DNA of 64,000 bases from Paenibacillus yonginensis (GCF_001685395.1 NZ_CP014167.1:1369501-1433500), one strand, 5' to 3'; numbered from the stretch's first letter, positions 1 through 8,884 are shown. Numbers and translations are program-made. The notes: generated by a model from the sequence alone, not told the origin.

Positions 1-14
1 ATCCGAATTGTTAT

Positions 15-47
15 GACCATTCGTGTTATTCTCGAATGGTCTTTTTT
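15..47 (+). terminator. Intrinsic terminator ahead of the thiamin operon
   Basis: A 9-bp perfect stem (GACCATTCG with CGAATGGTC, 9-nt loop) is followed by six T residues. It ends either an upstream gene or a leader. Thiamin operons of this type often start with a TPP riboswitch whose expression platform is such a terminator, but the aptamer would lie outside the window, so that reading is inference. Confidence 0.75.
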
Positions 48-54
48 ATTTCGG

Positions 55-86
55 CCGCGGGGAGCAAGCACAGCTGCTTCCCGCGG
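55..86 (+). other. GC-rich leader hairpin before ylmB-like gene
   Basis: A 12-bp stem with one G-U pair (CCGCGGGGAGCA with TGCTTCCCGCGG) and an 8-nt loop lies between the terminator at 15-47 and the ribosome binding site at about 115. It has no T-run, so it is not a simple terminator. It could protect the 5' end of the mRNA or be part of a leader regulatory structure. Confidence 0.4.
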
Positions 87-133
87 ATTCTCCGCCTGGC
101 TGTAGCGCTTGGGAAAAGGAGGAGGCAGACGAA

Positions 134-1429
134 ATGGGAATCCAAACGATGGATGGCCTTCACCGGCTGGTGGAGAAGCGACAAGACGAGCTGTTTCAGA
201 TCCTGGAACGGCTTATTTCTTGTCCAACGGTAAGCCCGCCGGCCCGCAATACGATGGGGGCACAGCAATATGTGGCCGACCTGCTGGAATCCATCGGGTT
301 TGAAGCGGAGCTGTGGGAGGTTTATCCCGGCGATCCGAATGTAACGGCCGTTAAGAAGGGAAGCGCATCAGACCGGTATAACAGCCTGCTGCTGAACGGC
401 CATATCGACGTCGCAGAAGTCGGGGACACCGGCGCGTGGGAACGAAACCCGTTTAAGCTGGTGATCGAGGATGGCCGCGCCTATGGCCGGGGAGCTAGCG
501 ACATGAAAGGCGGCCTTGCAGCTTTGCTGTTTGCTTTCAAGCTGCTGCATGAGGAAGGAATCGAGCTTAAAGGCGATCTTCACTTTCATTCCGTCATCGG
601 CGAGGAGTCGGGCGAGGCGGGAACAAGGGCCTGCATGGAAAAGGGCTGCAGCGCAGATTTTGCCGTAGTGGCTGATGGCAGCGGCTGCAGGATTCAAGGA
701 CAAGGCGGCGTCATTACCGGCTGGGTTACGGTGCAGAGTCCGGTAACGCAGCATGACGGGCTTCGCTCGCGAATGATTCATGCGGGCGGGGGAGTCAAGG
801 GCGCAAGCGCGATTGAGAAGATGATGAAGCTCATTCAGGGCCTGCAGGAGCTGGAGCGCCACTGGGCCGTCACCAAAAGTTATCCCGGCTTTGCACCGGG
901 CAGCAACACAATCAATCCGGCCGTGATCGAAGGCGGCCGGCATGCGGCTTTTATTGCCGATCGCTGCGCGCTATGGATCACCGTTCATTTTTATCCCAAT
1001 GAGGATTACGATTCGGTGACGGCAGAGATTGAAGATCATCTGCTGCGGGTCGCTGCGGCCGATCCCTGGCTGAAAGACCATCCGCCGGTATTCAAATGGG
1101 GCGGCAGGTCGATGATCGAAGATCGCGGCGAAATCTTCCCCGCGCTGGAGCTGGATACGCAGAATCCAGGTTTATTATCGCTGGCTGACTGGCATCGCCG
1201 TACTCATGGGAGTTTGCCCGAAGTCGGCATGAATCCGAGTGTGACAGATGCAGGCTGGATCGGCCGGGCCGGCATTCCGACGGTCATCTATGGACCAGGC
1301 GAGCTGGAGCAGGCCCATGCGGTCAATGAAAGCATATCCGTCCGGCAGCTCGTGGATTATGCGAAGGTCATGATCGGATTTATCACCGAATATTGTGAAA
1401 CACCCAAAGGGAAGGGGAATGGGAAATGA
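134..1429 (+). CDS. ylmB: M20-family amidohydrolase, probable formylaminopyrimidine deformylase (YlmB-like)
   Basis: A 431-residue member of the ArgE/DapE M20 metallohydrolases. Metal-site and catalytic motifs are visible: GHIDV (His90, Asp92), the DMKGG block with Asp123, and GEESGE (Glu157/158). The family includes many amidohydrolases. The call as N-formyl-4-amino-5-aminomethyl-2-methylpyrimidine deformylase rests on position: it leads an operon with TenA and the ThiXYZ importer, the set known to salvage degraded thiamin pyrimidine in Bacillus. The product would feed TenA. The start at 134 is chosen because AAGGAGG lies about 12 nt upstream; the frame is open further up to 23 but without a ribosome binding site. 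The stop overlaps tenA by 4 bp (ATGA), implying translational coupling. Confidence 0.8.
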   Translation: MGIQTMDGLHRLVEKRQDELFQILERLISCPTVSPPARNTMGAQQYVADLLESIGFEAELWEVYPGDPNVTAVKKGSASDRYNSLLLNGHIDVAEVGDTGAWERNPFKLVIEDGRAYGRGASDMKGGLAALLFAFKLLHEEGIELKGDLHFHSVIGEESGEAGTRACMEKGCSADFAVVADGSGCRIQGQGGVITGWVTVQSPVTQHDGLRSRMIHAGGGVKGASAIEKMMKLIQGLQELERHWAVTKSYPGFAPGSNTINPAVIEGGRHAAFIADRCALWITVHFYPNEDYDSVTAEIEDHLLRVAAADPWLKDHPPVFKWGGRSMIEDRGEIFPALELDTQNPGLLSLADWHRRTHGSLPEVGMNPSVTDAGWIGRAGIPTVIYGPGELEQAHAVNESISVRQLVDYAKVMIGFITEYCETPKGKGNGK

Positions 1430-2178
1430 CGAAGACCGACCAAACGGCACAAGCCGCTGCGGCATGGACTCCGGCTGAGCATGAACAGGCGGAAAGTCCG
1501 GGACGGGGCAGGTTTACAGCCCGGCTTCACCGGTCTGTCCAGCGTGTCTGGGCCGGCTGCCATGCGCATCCTTTTCTGGAGGAGCTGAGAAGCGGAAGTT
1601 TGCCTCTGGACGTGTTTGCTTACTATATGAAACAGGATTACGTATTCCTCAAGGACTATGTCAAAATGTTTGCCTTGGGCAGTCTTAAAGCCCGGGACCT
1701 GGAGACAATGGGGAAATTCGCGGACCTGCTGCAGCAGACCTTGAATGTCGAAATGGAGCTGCACCGCCAATATGCCGAGAGGTTTGGCATCACCCGCGAT
1801 GAGCTGGAAGCGACTGAGCCCGCACCGGTCACCCTGGCTTACACCAAATATATGCTGGACGCCGGCGCCCAGGGGACGCTCGGCGATGTTGTTGCTTCCC
1901 TGCTGCCGTGTATGTGGAGCTACAGTGAAATCGGCAGCGAAGCGGTCCGTCTCCATCCGGAATGTTTGGATCATGACCTCTACCGGGAATGGTTTGTCAT
2001 GTACAGCTCGGACGAGTTTCGAAGTTTGGCCGATTGGTGTGTTCAGCTGATGGACCAGCTTGCCGAGGGACTTCCCGAGCGTGAGCTGGCCAGGCTGGAG
2101 GAACGGTTTGTCACGACCTCCCGGTTTGAGTATATGTTCTGGGATATGGCTTACCGCAAAGCCGCGTGGGACTTATGA
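1426..2178 (+). CDS. tenA: Aminopyrimidine aminohydrolase (thiaminase II)
   Basis: A 250-residue TenA/THI-4 family protein. It hydrolyses aminomethylpyrimidine to hydroxymethylpyrimidine (HMP), the salvage step after deformylation. The catalytic cysteine is Cys162 in the LLPCMWSY motif, and the C-terminal acidic residue is Glu235 in FEYMFWDMAY, equivalent to the family's catalytic glutamate. The N-terminus carries about 28 extra polar residues compared with the usual length of about 225-236. The gene starts inside the stop of the preceding deformylase (ATGA) and ends in another ATGA overlap with the ATPase gene, so it is part of a tightly coupled operon. Cytoplasmic, with no signal peptide. 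Confidence 0.93.
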   Translation: MTKTDQTAQAAAAWTPAEHEQAESPGRGRFTARLHRSVQRVWAGCHAHPFLEELRSGSLPLDVFAYYMKQDYVFLKDYVKMFALGSLKARDLETMGKFADLLQQTLNVEMELHRQYAERFGITRDELEATEPAPVTLAYTKYMLDAGAQGTLGDVVASLLPCMWSYSEIGSEAVRLHPECLDHDLYREWFVMYSSDEFRSLADWCVQLMDQLAEGLPERELARLEERFVTTSRFEYMFWDMAYRKAAWDL

Positions 2179-2969
2179 GCATCAAGGAAACGGCTGGCCT
2201 TCCGTGCCTTTCGGTGCAGGAGCTGAGCTACGCCTTTGCCAAAGACAAACCGCTGTTTTGCAAGCTCAGCTTTGATCTGGCGGAAGGGGAATTTGTTTCG
2301 CTTCTGGCGCAGAGCGGTATGGGCAAAACGACTTTATTCCGTTTGATTGCCGGGCTGCTTAAACCGCAGAAGGGCGAAATTTATGCCCCTAAGCAGCAGA
2401 TCGGCTATATGCCGCAAAGAGATTGCCTGATGCCCTGGCGGTCAGTGCTGGATAATGCCGCCGTAGGGCTTGAGGTCAAGGGCCTGTCTAAACGGGAGGC
2501 CAGACGACAGGCGTTCGAGCTGCTGCCGGAATTTGGCCTCGAAGGGACCGAACGCCGCATGCCGCATGAGCTGTCGGGCGGTATGCGGCAGCGTGTCTCC
2601 TTCATGCGCAGCCTGCTGGCCGGAGGGCGCCTGCTTCTGCTGGATGAGCCGTTCAGCGCTCTGGACGCGATGACCCGCATCAGCATGCAGGAGTGGCTGC
2701 TTCAAATCTGGGAGAAGCACCGGCCGACGATTCTGTTCATCACCCATGACGTAGATGAGGCTCTGCTGCTGTCGGACCGCCTGCTCATCGCTTCACATGC
2801 GCCGGTCTCCCGGCTGCATGGTCTTAAAGTCGGTCAGCCAAGACCCCGCAGCTACGAGACGCTGCTGACGCCGCCTTTTATAGATTTGAAGCAGCGGGTG
2901 CTTGAGCTGCTGCGTCCGGGGATGCCGTCACCCGAAGGAGCTTCGGCGCACAAGGAGGGGTGGGAATGA
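2175..2969 (+). CDS. thiZ: ABC transporter ATP-binding protein for thiamin pyrimidine precursor
   Basis: An NrtD/SsuB-type ABC ATPase. Visible motifs are a Walker A (SGMGKTT), Q-loop region (GYMPQRD), signature LSGGMRQR, Walker B LLLLDEPFSALD and the H-loop ITHDVDEA. The ATG at 2175 is preferred because it overlaps the tenA stop in ATGA; an in-frame GTG lies at 2166. It would energise import of formylaminopyrimidine through ThiX with the lipoprotein ThiY. The substrate is inferred from linkage to tenA and the YlmB-like gene; by sequence alone nitrate, sulfonate or taurine transporters of the same family cannot be excluded. Confidence 0.85.
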   Translation: MSIKETAGLPCLSVQELSYAFAKDKPLFCKLSFDLAEGEFVSLLAQSGMGKTTLFRLIAGLLKPQKGEIYAPKQQIGYMPQRDCLMPWRSVLDNAAVGLEVKGLSKREARRQAFELLPEFGLEGTERRMPHELSGGMRQRVSFMRSLLAGGRLLLLDEPFSALDAMTRISMQEWLLQIWEKHRPTILFITHDVDEALLLSDRLLIASHAPVSRLHGLKVGQPRPRSYETLLTPPFIDLKQRVLELLRPGMPSPEGASAHKEGWE

Positions 2970-3721
2970 AGCGAATTCGCGATGTCTCCCCGTTTGTTCT
3001 GATGCTCGTGCTGGTGGCGGTGCTTTGGGAAGCCGCGACGACCTATCTGAATATTCCGCATTACATCATTCCCAAATTATCGGATGTGTTTCTTTCCCTG
3101 TGGGATAACCGCGGTCTGCTGGCCAAACATGCGGGAGTTACGTTTGGAGAATCCCTTTTGGGCCTGGCCTTCTCTATCGTGTTTGGCGTTCTGGCCGCGG
3201 TTTGGATCGAAGCCTCCGGCTTGGCCCAGAAAACGCTGTATCCGCTCATCATCGCTTCCCAAAGTGTTCCGATCATTGCCTTGTCGCCGATTATGGTGAT
3301 GTGGTTCGGCTATGAGATCTGGAGCAAGGTGGCCGTCGTGATTTTGTTTACCTTCTTCCCGATCGCGGTAAATACGGCAGATGGCTTCCGCAGCGCGGAT
3401 GCCGGCATCGGCGAGGTGCTGCGGACGATGGGAGCCGGCAGCAGACAGCTGTTCCTGAAGTGGAAGCTGCCCTCGGCCTGGCCGGGATTCTTCACGGGGC
3501 TCAAGCTATCTGCTACATACAGCGTAGGGGGCGCGACTTTGGGGGAATGGCTGGGCGGCGAATCCGGATTAGGCGTTTATACCAAAAGAGCTTCCAATAT
3601 GCTTCGCGGCGATGCCGTGTTTTCCGGCGTGCTGCTTCTCGCGGCAATGGGCATGCTGATGTTTGCTGCGGCTCATCTGCTTGGCCGGATCTGTATGGCA
3701 AAGAGAAGAGAGCGCACATGA
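2966..3721 (+). CDS. thiX: ABC transporter permease for thiamin pyrimidine precursor
   Basis: A hydrophobic permease of about 251 residues of the BPD/SsuC type, with about six membrane segments and an EAA-like loop. The ATG at 2966 has AAGGAGG seven bases upstream and overlaps the ATPase stop in ATGA. A further in-frame GTG at 2960 lies inside the ribosome binding site and is rejected. It forms the membrane channel of the ThiXYZ importer, which brings formylaminopyrimidine from degraded thiamin into the cell. Function is assigned from family plus neighbours. Confidence 0.85.
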   Translation: MKRIRDVSPFVLMLVLVAVLWEAATTYLNIPHYIIPKLSDVFLSLWDNRGLLAKHAGVTFGESLLGLAFSIVFGVLAAVWIEASGLAQKTLYPLIIASQSVPIIALSPIMVMWFGYEIWSKVAVVILFTFFPIAVNTADGFRSADAGIGEVLRTMGAGSRQLFLKWKLPSAWPGFFTGLKLSATYSVGGATLGEWLGGESGLGVYTKRASNMLRGDAVFSGVLLLAAMGMLMFAAAHLLGRICMAKRRERT

Positions 3722-3740
3722 CTGCTCTCTATTTATTTTT
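3707..3740 (+). terminator. Weak intra-operon hairpin with U-rich tail
   Basis: A 7-bp stem AGAGAGC/GCTCTCT with a 10-nt loop is followed by ATTTATTTTT. It spans the end of thiX and the gap before thiY. It may partly attenuate transcription or stabilise mRNA ends; the stem is short and the call is tentative. Confidence 0.3.
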
Positions 3741-3763
3741 CTGAAAAGGGGAACGAAAAAAAG

Positions 3764-4813
3764 ATGAACAAAGCTCTGCGATTTCATAAAAGCAGGCATC
3801 GGAATAATGACGGAAGGCGCCTAAAACTGGTACTCTTAACTATATGGCTTTGTTTGGCCGCAGGTCTCAGCGGATGTTCCGCCAATAAGTCGGCAGGCTC
3901 GGGACTTACCGAGGTAAACGTTTTGCTTGACTGGTACCCGAATGCGGTCCATTCCTTTTTGTTCGCCGCCGAGCAGGAGGGATACTTTGAACAAGAAGGC
4001 CTGAAGGTGAATCTGGAGACGCCGGCGGATACGAATGATGCGATCAAATTGCTGGCAGCGGGGAAAGCGGATCTTGCCATCAGCTACCAAATGCAGATTG
4101 CCCAGTCCCGGGCGGAGGATATTCCGGTCGTGTCCGTGGCAGCCCTCGTCCGCCACCCGCTGGATCAAATCTTTGTGCGTGAGGATTCGGACATTAAAAG
4201 TCCAAAGGATCTAGCCGGGAAAAAAATTGGTTATCCGTCAACACCTCTGAACGAAGCGATGGTGAACACGATGGTGGCCAGCGACGGCGGCGATCCTTCC
4301 CAGGTCAAATATACCGATATCGGCTGGGATTTGATTCCGGCCATGACGACCGGCAAGGTGGATGCCATTATCGGCGGTTATATCAACCATGAGAAGCTGC
4401 TCATCGAGAAGGAAGGCATTCCGCTGCGGACATTTGATCCGGCGGATTACGGGGTGCCTGATAATTATGAATTGGTGCTGGCGGCCAGTGAAGACGGGCT
4501 TGCCAAACACGAAGACACCATCCGCAAATTTCTGAAAGCCGCCGCTAAAGGGCAGGCGTACACCGTGCAGAACCCGGATCAGGCGCTGAATATTCTGCTG
4601 GAGCATGAGAACAAGGATTTTCCGCTCGATCCGGAGGTCGAGAAGCAGAGCTTGAATATTCTGCTGCCTATGATGGATGACGGGTCGGCCGGCTTCGGCG
4701 AGCAGACGGAGGCTTCATGGGAAGCAGTCATTCAGTGGCTGAAGGACCATGGACAAATCAAAGCAGACACAACGATCAAGGCACAGGATGCATTCCGCAA
4801 TCTAGGCGTTTAG
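3764..4813 (+). CDS. thiY: Thiamin-precursor-binding lipoprotein (NMT1/THI5-like)
   Basis: A 349-residue substrate-binding protein. The N-terminus is charged, then hydrophobic, and ends in the lipobox LSGC, so it is probably lipid-anchored outside the membrane. The mature part opens with VNVLLDWYPN, typical of NMT1/THI5-like pyrimidine-binding domains. It is the capture component for ThiX and ThiZ. The ATG at 3764 follows a modest AAAAGGGGA ribosome binding site. The gene ends with TAG. The next 150 bases up to thiF show no convincing gene or terminator. Confidence 0.88.
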   Translation: MNKALRFHKSRHRNNDGRRLKLVLLTIWLCLAAGLSGCSANKSAGSGLTEVNVLLDWYPNAVHSFLFAAEQEGYFEQEGLKVNLETPADTNDAIKLLAAGKADLAISYQMQIAQSRAEDIPVVSVAALVRHPLDQIFVREDSDIKSPKDLAGKKIGYPSTPLNEAMVNTMVASDGGDPSQVKYTDIGWDLIPAMTTGKVDAIIGGYINHEKLLIEKEGIPLRTFDPADYGVPDNYELVLAASEDGLAKHEDTIRKFLKAAAKGQAYTVQNPDQALNILLEHENKDFPLDPEVEKQSLNILLPMMDDGSAGFGEQTEASWEAVIQWLKDHGQIKADTTIKAQDAFRNLGV

Positions 4814-4965
4814 CACCGCAGCAGACTTGGACAGAACAATGACCGATGGTCCAGCCCCCCTGCTGCAGCTATGCCTAGAGGCGTCGCCCGTTCGGAGCAA
4901 GGAACTCCGAGGAATTCAGGGATTGGCGCCGGCCGGGAATGCAGGCCTGAGGAAGAGAGGCATAG

Positions 4966-5976
4966 ATGCTGGAGAGATATTCAAGACAAATGTTATTCGC
5001 GCCGATTGGAGAGCAGGGCCAGCGGACTTTGATGAGCAAGTCCATATTAATCGTCGGAATGGGAGCGCTCGGGACAGTGCTGGCAAACCATATGGTTCGT
5101 TCAGGCGTAGGCAGGGTCCGTATGGTGGACCGCGATTATGTCGAACCGAGCAACCTGCAGCGGCAGATGCTTTATGACGAGGAAGATGCCGAGCAAGGGC
5201 TTCCGAAAGTCATTGCGGCCAAACATAAACTTAGCCGGATCAACTCCTCCGTGGAGCTGGAGGCCGTGTTCTCTGATGTAACGGCTGCAAATATCGAAGG
5301 GTTGCTTAGCGGCGTAGACCTCGTTCTGGATGGAACCGACAATTTTCAGACCCGGTTTCTGCTGAACGACGCCTGCTATCGTCAAGGCATCCCGTTCGTG
5401 TATGGCGGAGCCGTCAGCTCGCGCGGGATGAACGCCATATTTGTACCGGGGGTAACGCCTTGTTTGCGCTGTTTCATTTCCTCGGCCGACGGCGGAGGAC
5501 AGACCTGTGACACCATCGGTGTTATTTCACCGATCGTGGACATTGTAGCCTCTTATCAGGCTGCCGAAGCGCTGAAGTTCCTAGTAGGAGCAGCCGAGCA
5601 GCGGCGGGGCAGCCTGCTTACGCTGGATATCTGGCAGAACCAGTATTTCGAAATGAAGCTGGGCAAGCCGAAGGAGAACTGCCCTTGCTGTGGTCTCAAG
5701 CAGTATCCGGCGCTGGACCAGCAGGCGGAGGAAATGGTCTCGCTGTGCGGACGCGAATCGGTGCAGATTTCGGGGCATGAGCCTTTTGAGCTGGAAGCGT
5801 GGAAGGACCGGTTATCTCCGGCTGTCAAAGAGACGAAACTGAATCCTTATTTGCTCCGCGCCGAGCTCCATGAAGGACAGCGGCTTGTGCTGTTTGCCGA
5901 TGGACGAGTCCTCGTCCAGGGAACGGATGATTTGATCCGGGCCAAAACCTTATATGCCCGGTATATTGGCGGCTGA
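4966..5976 (+). CDS. thiF: ThiS adenylyltransferase
   Basis: A 336-residue E1-like enzyme that adenylates the C-terminal glycine of ThiS before sulfur transfer. The nucleotide-binding loop GMGALG is at 31-36 and the DGTDNFQTR motif at 122-130. Zinc ligands are CLRC (166-169) and Cys239/Cys242 in NCPCC; the candidate conserved cysteine is Cys181 in QTCDTIGV. The C-terminal 80 residues, starting SLCGRESVQI, match the extension seen on Bacillus-type ThiF rather than on MoeB. The start at 4966 has GAGGAAGAGAGG upstream. thiS lies downstream in the same operon. Confidence 0.92.
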   Translation: MLERYSRQMLFAPIGEQGQRTLMSKSILIVGMGALGTVLANHMVRSGVGRVRMVDRDYVEPSNLQRQMLYDEEDAEQGLPKVIAAKHKLSRINSSVELEAVFSDVTAANIEGLLSGVDLVLDGTDNFQTRFLLNDACYRQGIPFVYGGAVSSRGMNAIFVPGVTPCLRCFISSADGGGQTCDTIGVISPIVDIVASYQAAEALKFLVGAAEQRRGSLLTLDIWQNQYFEMKLGKPKENCPCCGLKQYPALDQQAEEMVSLCGRESVQISGHEPFELEAWKDRLSPAVKETKLNPYLLRAELHEGQRLVLFADGRVLVQGTDDLIRAKTLYARYIGG

Positions 5977-6063
5977 CAATACGGCTTGCAAAGAGGATCA
6001 AATGAGGTTCGGATGGGATCAGAGATCAGATTAGGCATTAGTTGGGGAAAGGAGAGGAAGGGA

Positions 6064-6699
6064 TTGAAAGATTTCAGATTATATGCCATTACGGGCGAGC
6101 AGTTCCATCCAGGCAGGGATTTAATCGAGGTGATGGAGGAAGCGATTATGGGCGGGGCGGATATCCTTCAGCTCCGCGACAAGCACAGCGGGCGAGAAGA
6201 GCTGCTGCGCAAAGCCAAGGATTTGCGGGTGTTGACCCGGAAGCATGGCGTGACGTTTATCGTCAATGACCATGTGGACATTGCCCTCGAAGCTGAGGCA
6301 GACGGCATTCATCTGGGTCAAGGCGATATGCCGCTCACCGAGGCACGCAAGCTCGTCGGCGGCAAAATCATTGGCATCTCCACACACGCGATTGAAGAGG
6401 CGCTTGCTGCGGAAGAGCAGGGAGCGGATTACATCGGGGTTGGCCCGGTGTATCCGACAGCTACGAAGGCGGAAGCGGCTCCGGTTAGCTTGTCCTATGT
6501 GCGTGAAGTGGCAGCGCGCATCCGGATTCCGTTTGTAGCGATTGGAGGGATCAAGCTGGACAATGTGGATGCCGTCCTGGCGGCCGGAACGACTAGAATT
6601 TGTGCGGTTAGCGAAATTGTAGGCAGCAGCGACGTAGCGGGTACCTGCCGGGCCTTCATCCGCAAGATTGAGGAGAGCAGGTCGCGCATATGGAGCTGA
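6064..6699 (+). CDS. thiE: Thiamin phosphate synthase
   Basis: A TIM-barrel enzyme of about 211 residues that joins HMP-pyrophosphate and thiazole phosphate to give thiamin phosphate. Signature segments are QLRDK, NDHVDIA, DGIHLGQ, GVGPVYPT and AIGGI. The TTG at 6064 is preferred: it gives the typical KDFRLYAITGE beginning and has GGAGAGG just upstream. In-frame ATG codons at 5986 and 6013 would add a non-conserved N-terminal tail. Its last 10 bases overlap thiS. It consumes the product of the salvage genes upstream and of the thiazole genes downstream, though no thiD or thiM is in the window. Confidence 0.92.
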   Translation: MKDFRLYAITGEQFHPGRDLIEVMEEAIMGGADILQLRDKHSGREELLRKAKDLRVLTRKHGVTFIVNDHVDIALEAEADGIHLGQGDMPLTEARKLVGGKIIGISTHAIEEALAAEEQGADYIGVGPVYPTATKAEAAPVSLSYVREVAARIRIPFVAIGGIKLDNVDAVLAAGTTRICAVSEIVGSSDVAGTCRAFIRKIEESRSRIWS

Positions 6700-6887
6700 T
6701 CATTAACGGGACGACCCGGGAGCTAGAGGCTGAAACGTTGGCGGATGTGGTAGAGCTGCTCGGGCTGACCGGGAAGCCGGTCGTAGCTGAAGCAGACGGA
6801 CTGGTCGTAACTTCAGAGGCGTGGGCGTCCACTGCGGTCAGACCGGGAATGAGCATCGAGCTGGTTCATTTTGTAGGAGGGGGTTAA
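6690..6887 (+). CDS. thiS: Sulfur carrier protein ThiS
   Basis: A 65-residue ubiquitin-like carrier ending in GG (FVGGG at the tail); the terminal glycine is adenylated by ThiF and then thiocarboxylated. It begins MELIINGT, the usual first beta-strand. It starts 10 bp inside thiE and its end contains the AGGAGG ribosome binding site of thiG, so the three genes are tightly coupled. Confidence 0.93.
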   Translation: MELIINGTTRELEAETLADVVELLGLTGKPVVAEADGLVVTSEAWASTAVRPGMSIELVHFVGGG

Positions 6888-6892
6888 TCGCG

Positions 6893-7723
6893 ATGAGTGG
6901 AGGAATTAATCCTTCTTCGCCTTTTGGCGGAGTTAAGCAGACAGCCGGGAGGGATACTTGGAGAATAGGGGAAACCACGCTGACTTCGCGTTTTTTCCTG
7001 GGTACAGGCTTATTCCCGAATCCTTATGTACAGATGGAAGCGATAGCGGCTTCCGGAGCGGAGGTGCTGACCTTTGCGATCCGTCGGGTGAATCTGGAGG
7101 CAGCCGAAGATGACTCGATCCTGCAGCATCTGCAGGACCGGAGCTTCATTTATCTGCCGAACACCTCGGGGGCGCGAACGGCGGAGGAAGCGGTGCGGAT
7201 CGCACGGCTGGCCAGAGCATCCGGATTGAGCGACTGGGTGAAGGTGGAGATCAGCGCGAACGAACGGACGCTGCTGCCTGACCCGATCGAAACGCTGAAA
7301 GCGACTGAAATTCTGGTCAAGGAGGGTTTTACGGTTCTGCCATACATTTCGGATGATCCGATCATCTGCAAGAAGCTGGAAGAGGCGGGGGCTGCCGCGA
7401 TTATGCCGGGCGCGGCTCCGATTGGAACAGGACTGGGACTGCTGAATCCTTACAACATCGGGTTAATTGTGGAAGAGAGCCGTGTACCGGTTATCGTGGA
7501 TGCGGGGCTTGGAACGGCTAGCGATGTCACCCAAGCGATGGAACTGGGGGTATCCGGTGTACTGATGAATACGCCTGTCGCCAAAGCCAAAAATCCGGCC
7601 GGGATGGCCGAAGCGATGAAGCTGGCTATTGCCGCGGGCAGGCTGGCCTATTTGTCGGGACGGATGTCCAAGAAGCGGTATGCATCGGCGAGCAGCGGAC
7701 TCGATTCCTTTAAGCTTCAATAA
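6893..7723 (+). CDS. thiG: Thiazole synthase
   Basis: A 276-residue TIM-barrel enzyme that builds thiazole phosphate from deoxyxylulose phosphate, dehydroglycine and ThiS thiocarboxylate. The Schiff-base lysine is Lys117 in WVKVEI. Other hallmarks are FFLGTGL, VLPYISDDP, IMPGAAPIG and VIVDAGLGTASD. The ATG at 6893 is preferred because AGGAGG at 6875-6880 precedes it by 12 bases; the frame is open back to 6821 inside thiS but lacks family similarity there. The long N-terminal extension of about 22 residues is Gly/Ser-rich. Confidence 0.94.
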   Translation: MSGGINPSSPFGGVKQTAGRDTWRIGETTLTSRFFLGTGLFPNPYVQMEAIAASGAEVLTFAIRRVNLEAAEDDSILQHLQDRSFIYLPNTSGARTAEEAVRIARLARASGLSDWVKVEISANERTLLPDPIETLKATEILVKEGFTVLPYISDDPIICKKLEEAGAAAIMPGAAPIGTGLGLLNPYNIGLIVEESRVPVIVDAGLGTASDVTQAMELGVSGVLMNTPVAKAKNPAGMAEAMKLAIAAGRLAYLSGRMSKKRYASASSGLDSFKLQ

Positions 7724-7753
7724 GACAAGGTCTTAGAGCGGGAGTGAAAGCAC

Positions 7754-8884
7754 ATGAAGCAGCGAATTATGGTGATGGGCGGCGGTGTAGTGGGTCTGGC
7801 CAGCGCTTTTGAACTGGCCAGCCGCGGTTACGCGGTAACGGTCCTGGAGACCGGACGCTGCGGGGGGCAAGCTTCGGGCGCTGCCGCAGGCATGCTGGCT
7901 CCGTATTCGGAGAATCTGGAGTTCCCGGACGAATTTTTTCAGCTGTGCCTTGAAAGCCTCCAGCTGTATCCAGCCTGGCAGACCCGAGTGAAGGAGGTGT
8001 CCGGGCGCACCTTTGAGTATACGGAATCCGGCAGCCTTTATATTGTTTATCATGAAGCGGATATGCTGGCTCTGGAAAGCCGTCGTTTATGGCAAAGGGA
8101 ATATGGATCATCTGCGTCCATTCTGGAAGGGGATGCGCTGTTTGAGCGGGAACCCCAGCTGTCCCGGCAGGTGCGTGCCGCGCTGTGGACACCGGAGGAA
8201 AGCCATGTTTATGCGCCCGATTATGTCAAAGCGCTTGAAGAAGGCTGCCGCCGGCTTGGCGTGGTAATTGCCGAGGAATTGACTGCACTGGAGTGGGCGG
8301 AACAAGGCGGAACGGTGCAAGTGAAAGCTCGGGACGGCAGCGTATTTAGCGGCGATCAGCTGCTCATCTGCACGGGAGCCTGGGCCGGGGAGCTGTCTGA
8401 GCAGCTGGGAATTGTTGTCCCCATCCGGCCGATCCGGGGCCAAATTTGCGCTTATCATACCGAAGGGTTTCAAGAGCCGCTTCATCATATGGTCTTCAGC
8501 AGCCAGGGTTACCTGGTGCAGAAAGAGTCGGGCAATCTTGTCTGCGGCGCTTCCGAGGACATGGCCGGGTTCGATTCATCGGTTACGGAAAGAGGAATTA
8601 ACCGGCTGATGGAATGGAATAAGAAAATGCTGCCGGTTTTGGCCGGGGAAATCCCATTTCACCGTTGGGCAGGTCTCAGACCGGCTACCCAGGACGGAGC
8701 GCCGCTGATCGGACGGCTGCCGGAACATCCGAATGTGATGCTGGCGGCAGGCCATTACCGCAACGGTATCTTATTGAGTCCAGTCACAGCCCAGCTGACG
8801 GCGGATATGGTTGACGGCAGGGAACTGCCGGGCTGGGCCGGAGCCTTCCGGCCTGAGCGGTTCGGCACTTTAACTTCAATCTAA
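7754..8884 (+). CDS. thiO: Glycine oxidase for thiazole biosynthesis
   Basis: A 376-residue FAD-dependent amine oxidase of the DAO family. The dinucleotide-binding GGGVVGLASA motif is at the N-terminus, followed by SGAAAGMLAP; the C-terminal FAD contact region is AGHYRNGILLSP. It oxidises glycine to the imine used by ThiG, in place of tyrosine-dependent ThiH, which implies an aerobic route. It is the last gene of the thiamin operon, 30 bp after thiG, and is followed by the strong terminator at 8943-8981. Confidence 0.92.
   Translation: MKQRIMVMGGGVVGLASAFELASRGYAVTVLETGRCGGQASGAAAGMLAPYSENLEFPDEFFQLCLESLQLYPAWQTRVKEVSGRTFEYTESGSLYIVYHEADMLALESRRLWQREYGSSASILEGDALFEREPQLSRQVRAALWTPEESHVYAPDYVKALEEGCRRLGVVIAEELTALEWAEQGGTVQVKARDGSVFSGDQLLICTGAWAGELSEQLGIVVPIRPIRGQICAYHTEGFQEPLHHMVFSSQGYLVQKESGNLVCGASEDMAGFDSSVTERGINRLMEWNKKMLPVLAGEIPFHRWAGLRPATQDGAPLIGRLPEHPNVMLAAGHYRNGILLSPVTAQLTADMVDGRELPGWAGAFRPERFGTLTSI

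Noticed and set aside
48..133. TPP riboswitch directly in front of the YlmB-like gene
   Set aside because: The conserved CTGAGA and ACC-TGATCTGGATAATGCCAGCG blocks are absent in the visible leader; an aptamer could only lie upstream of the window.
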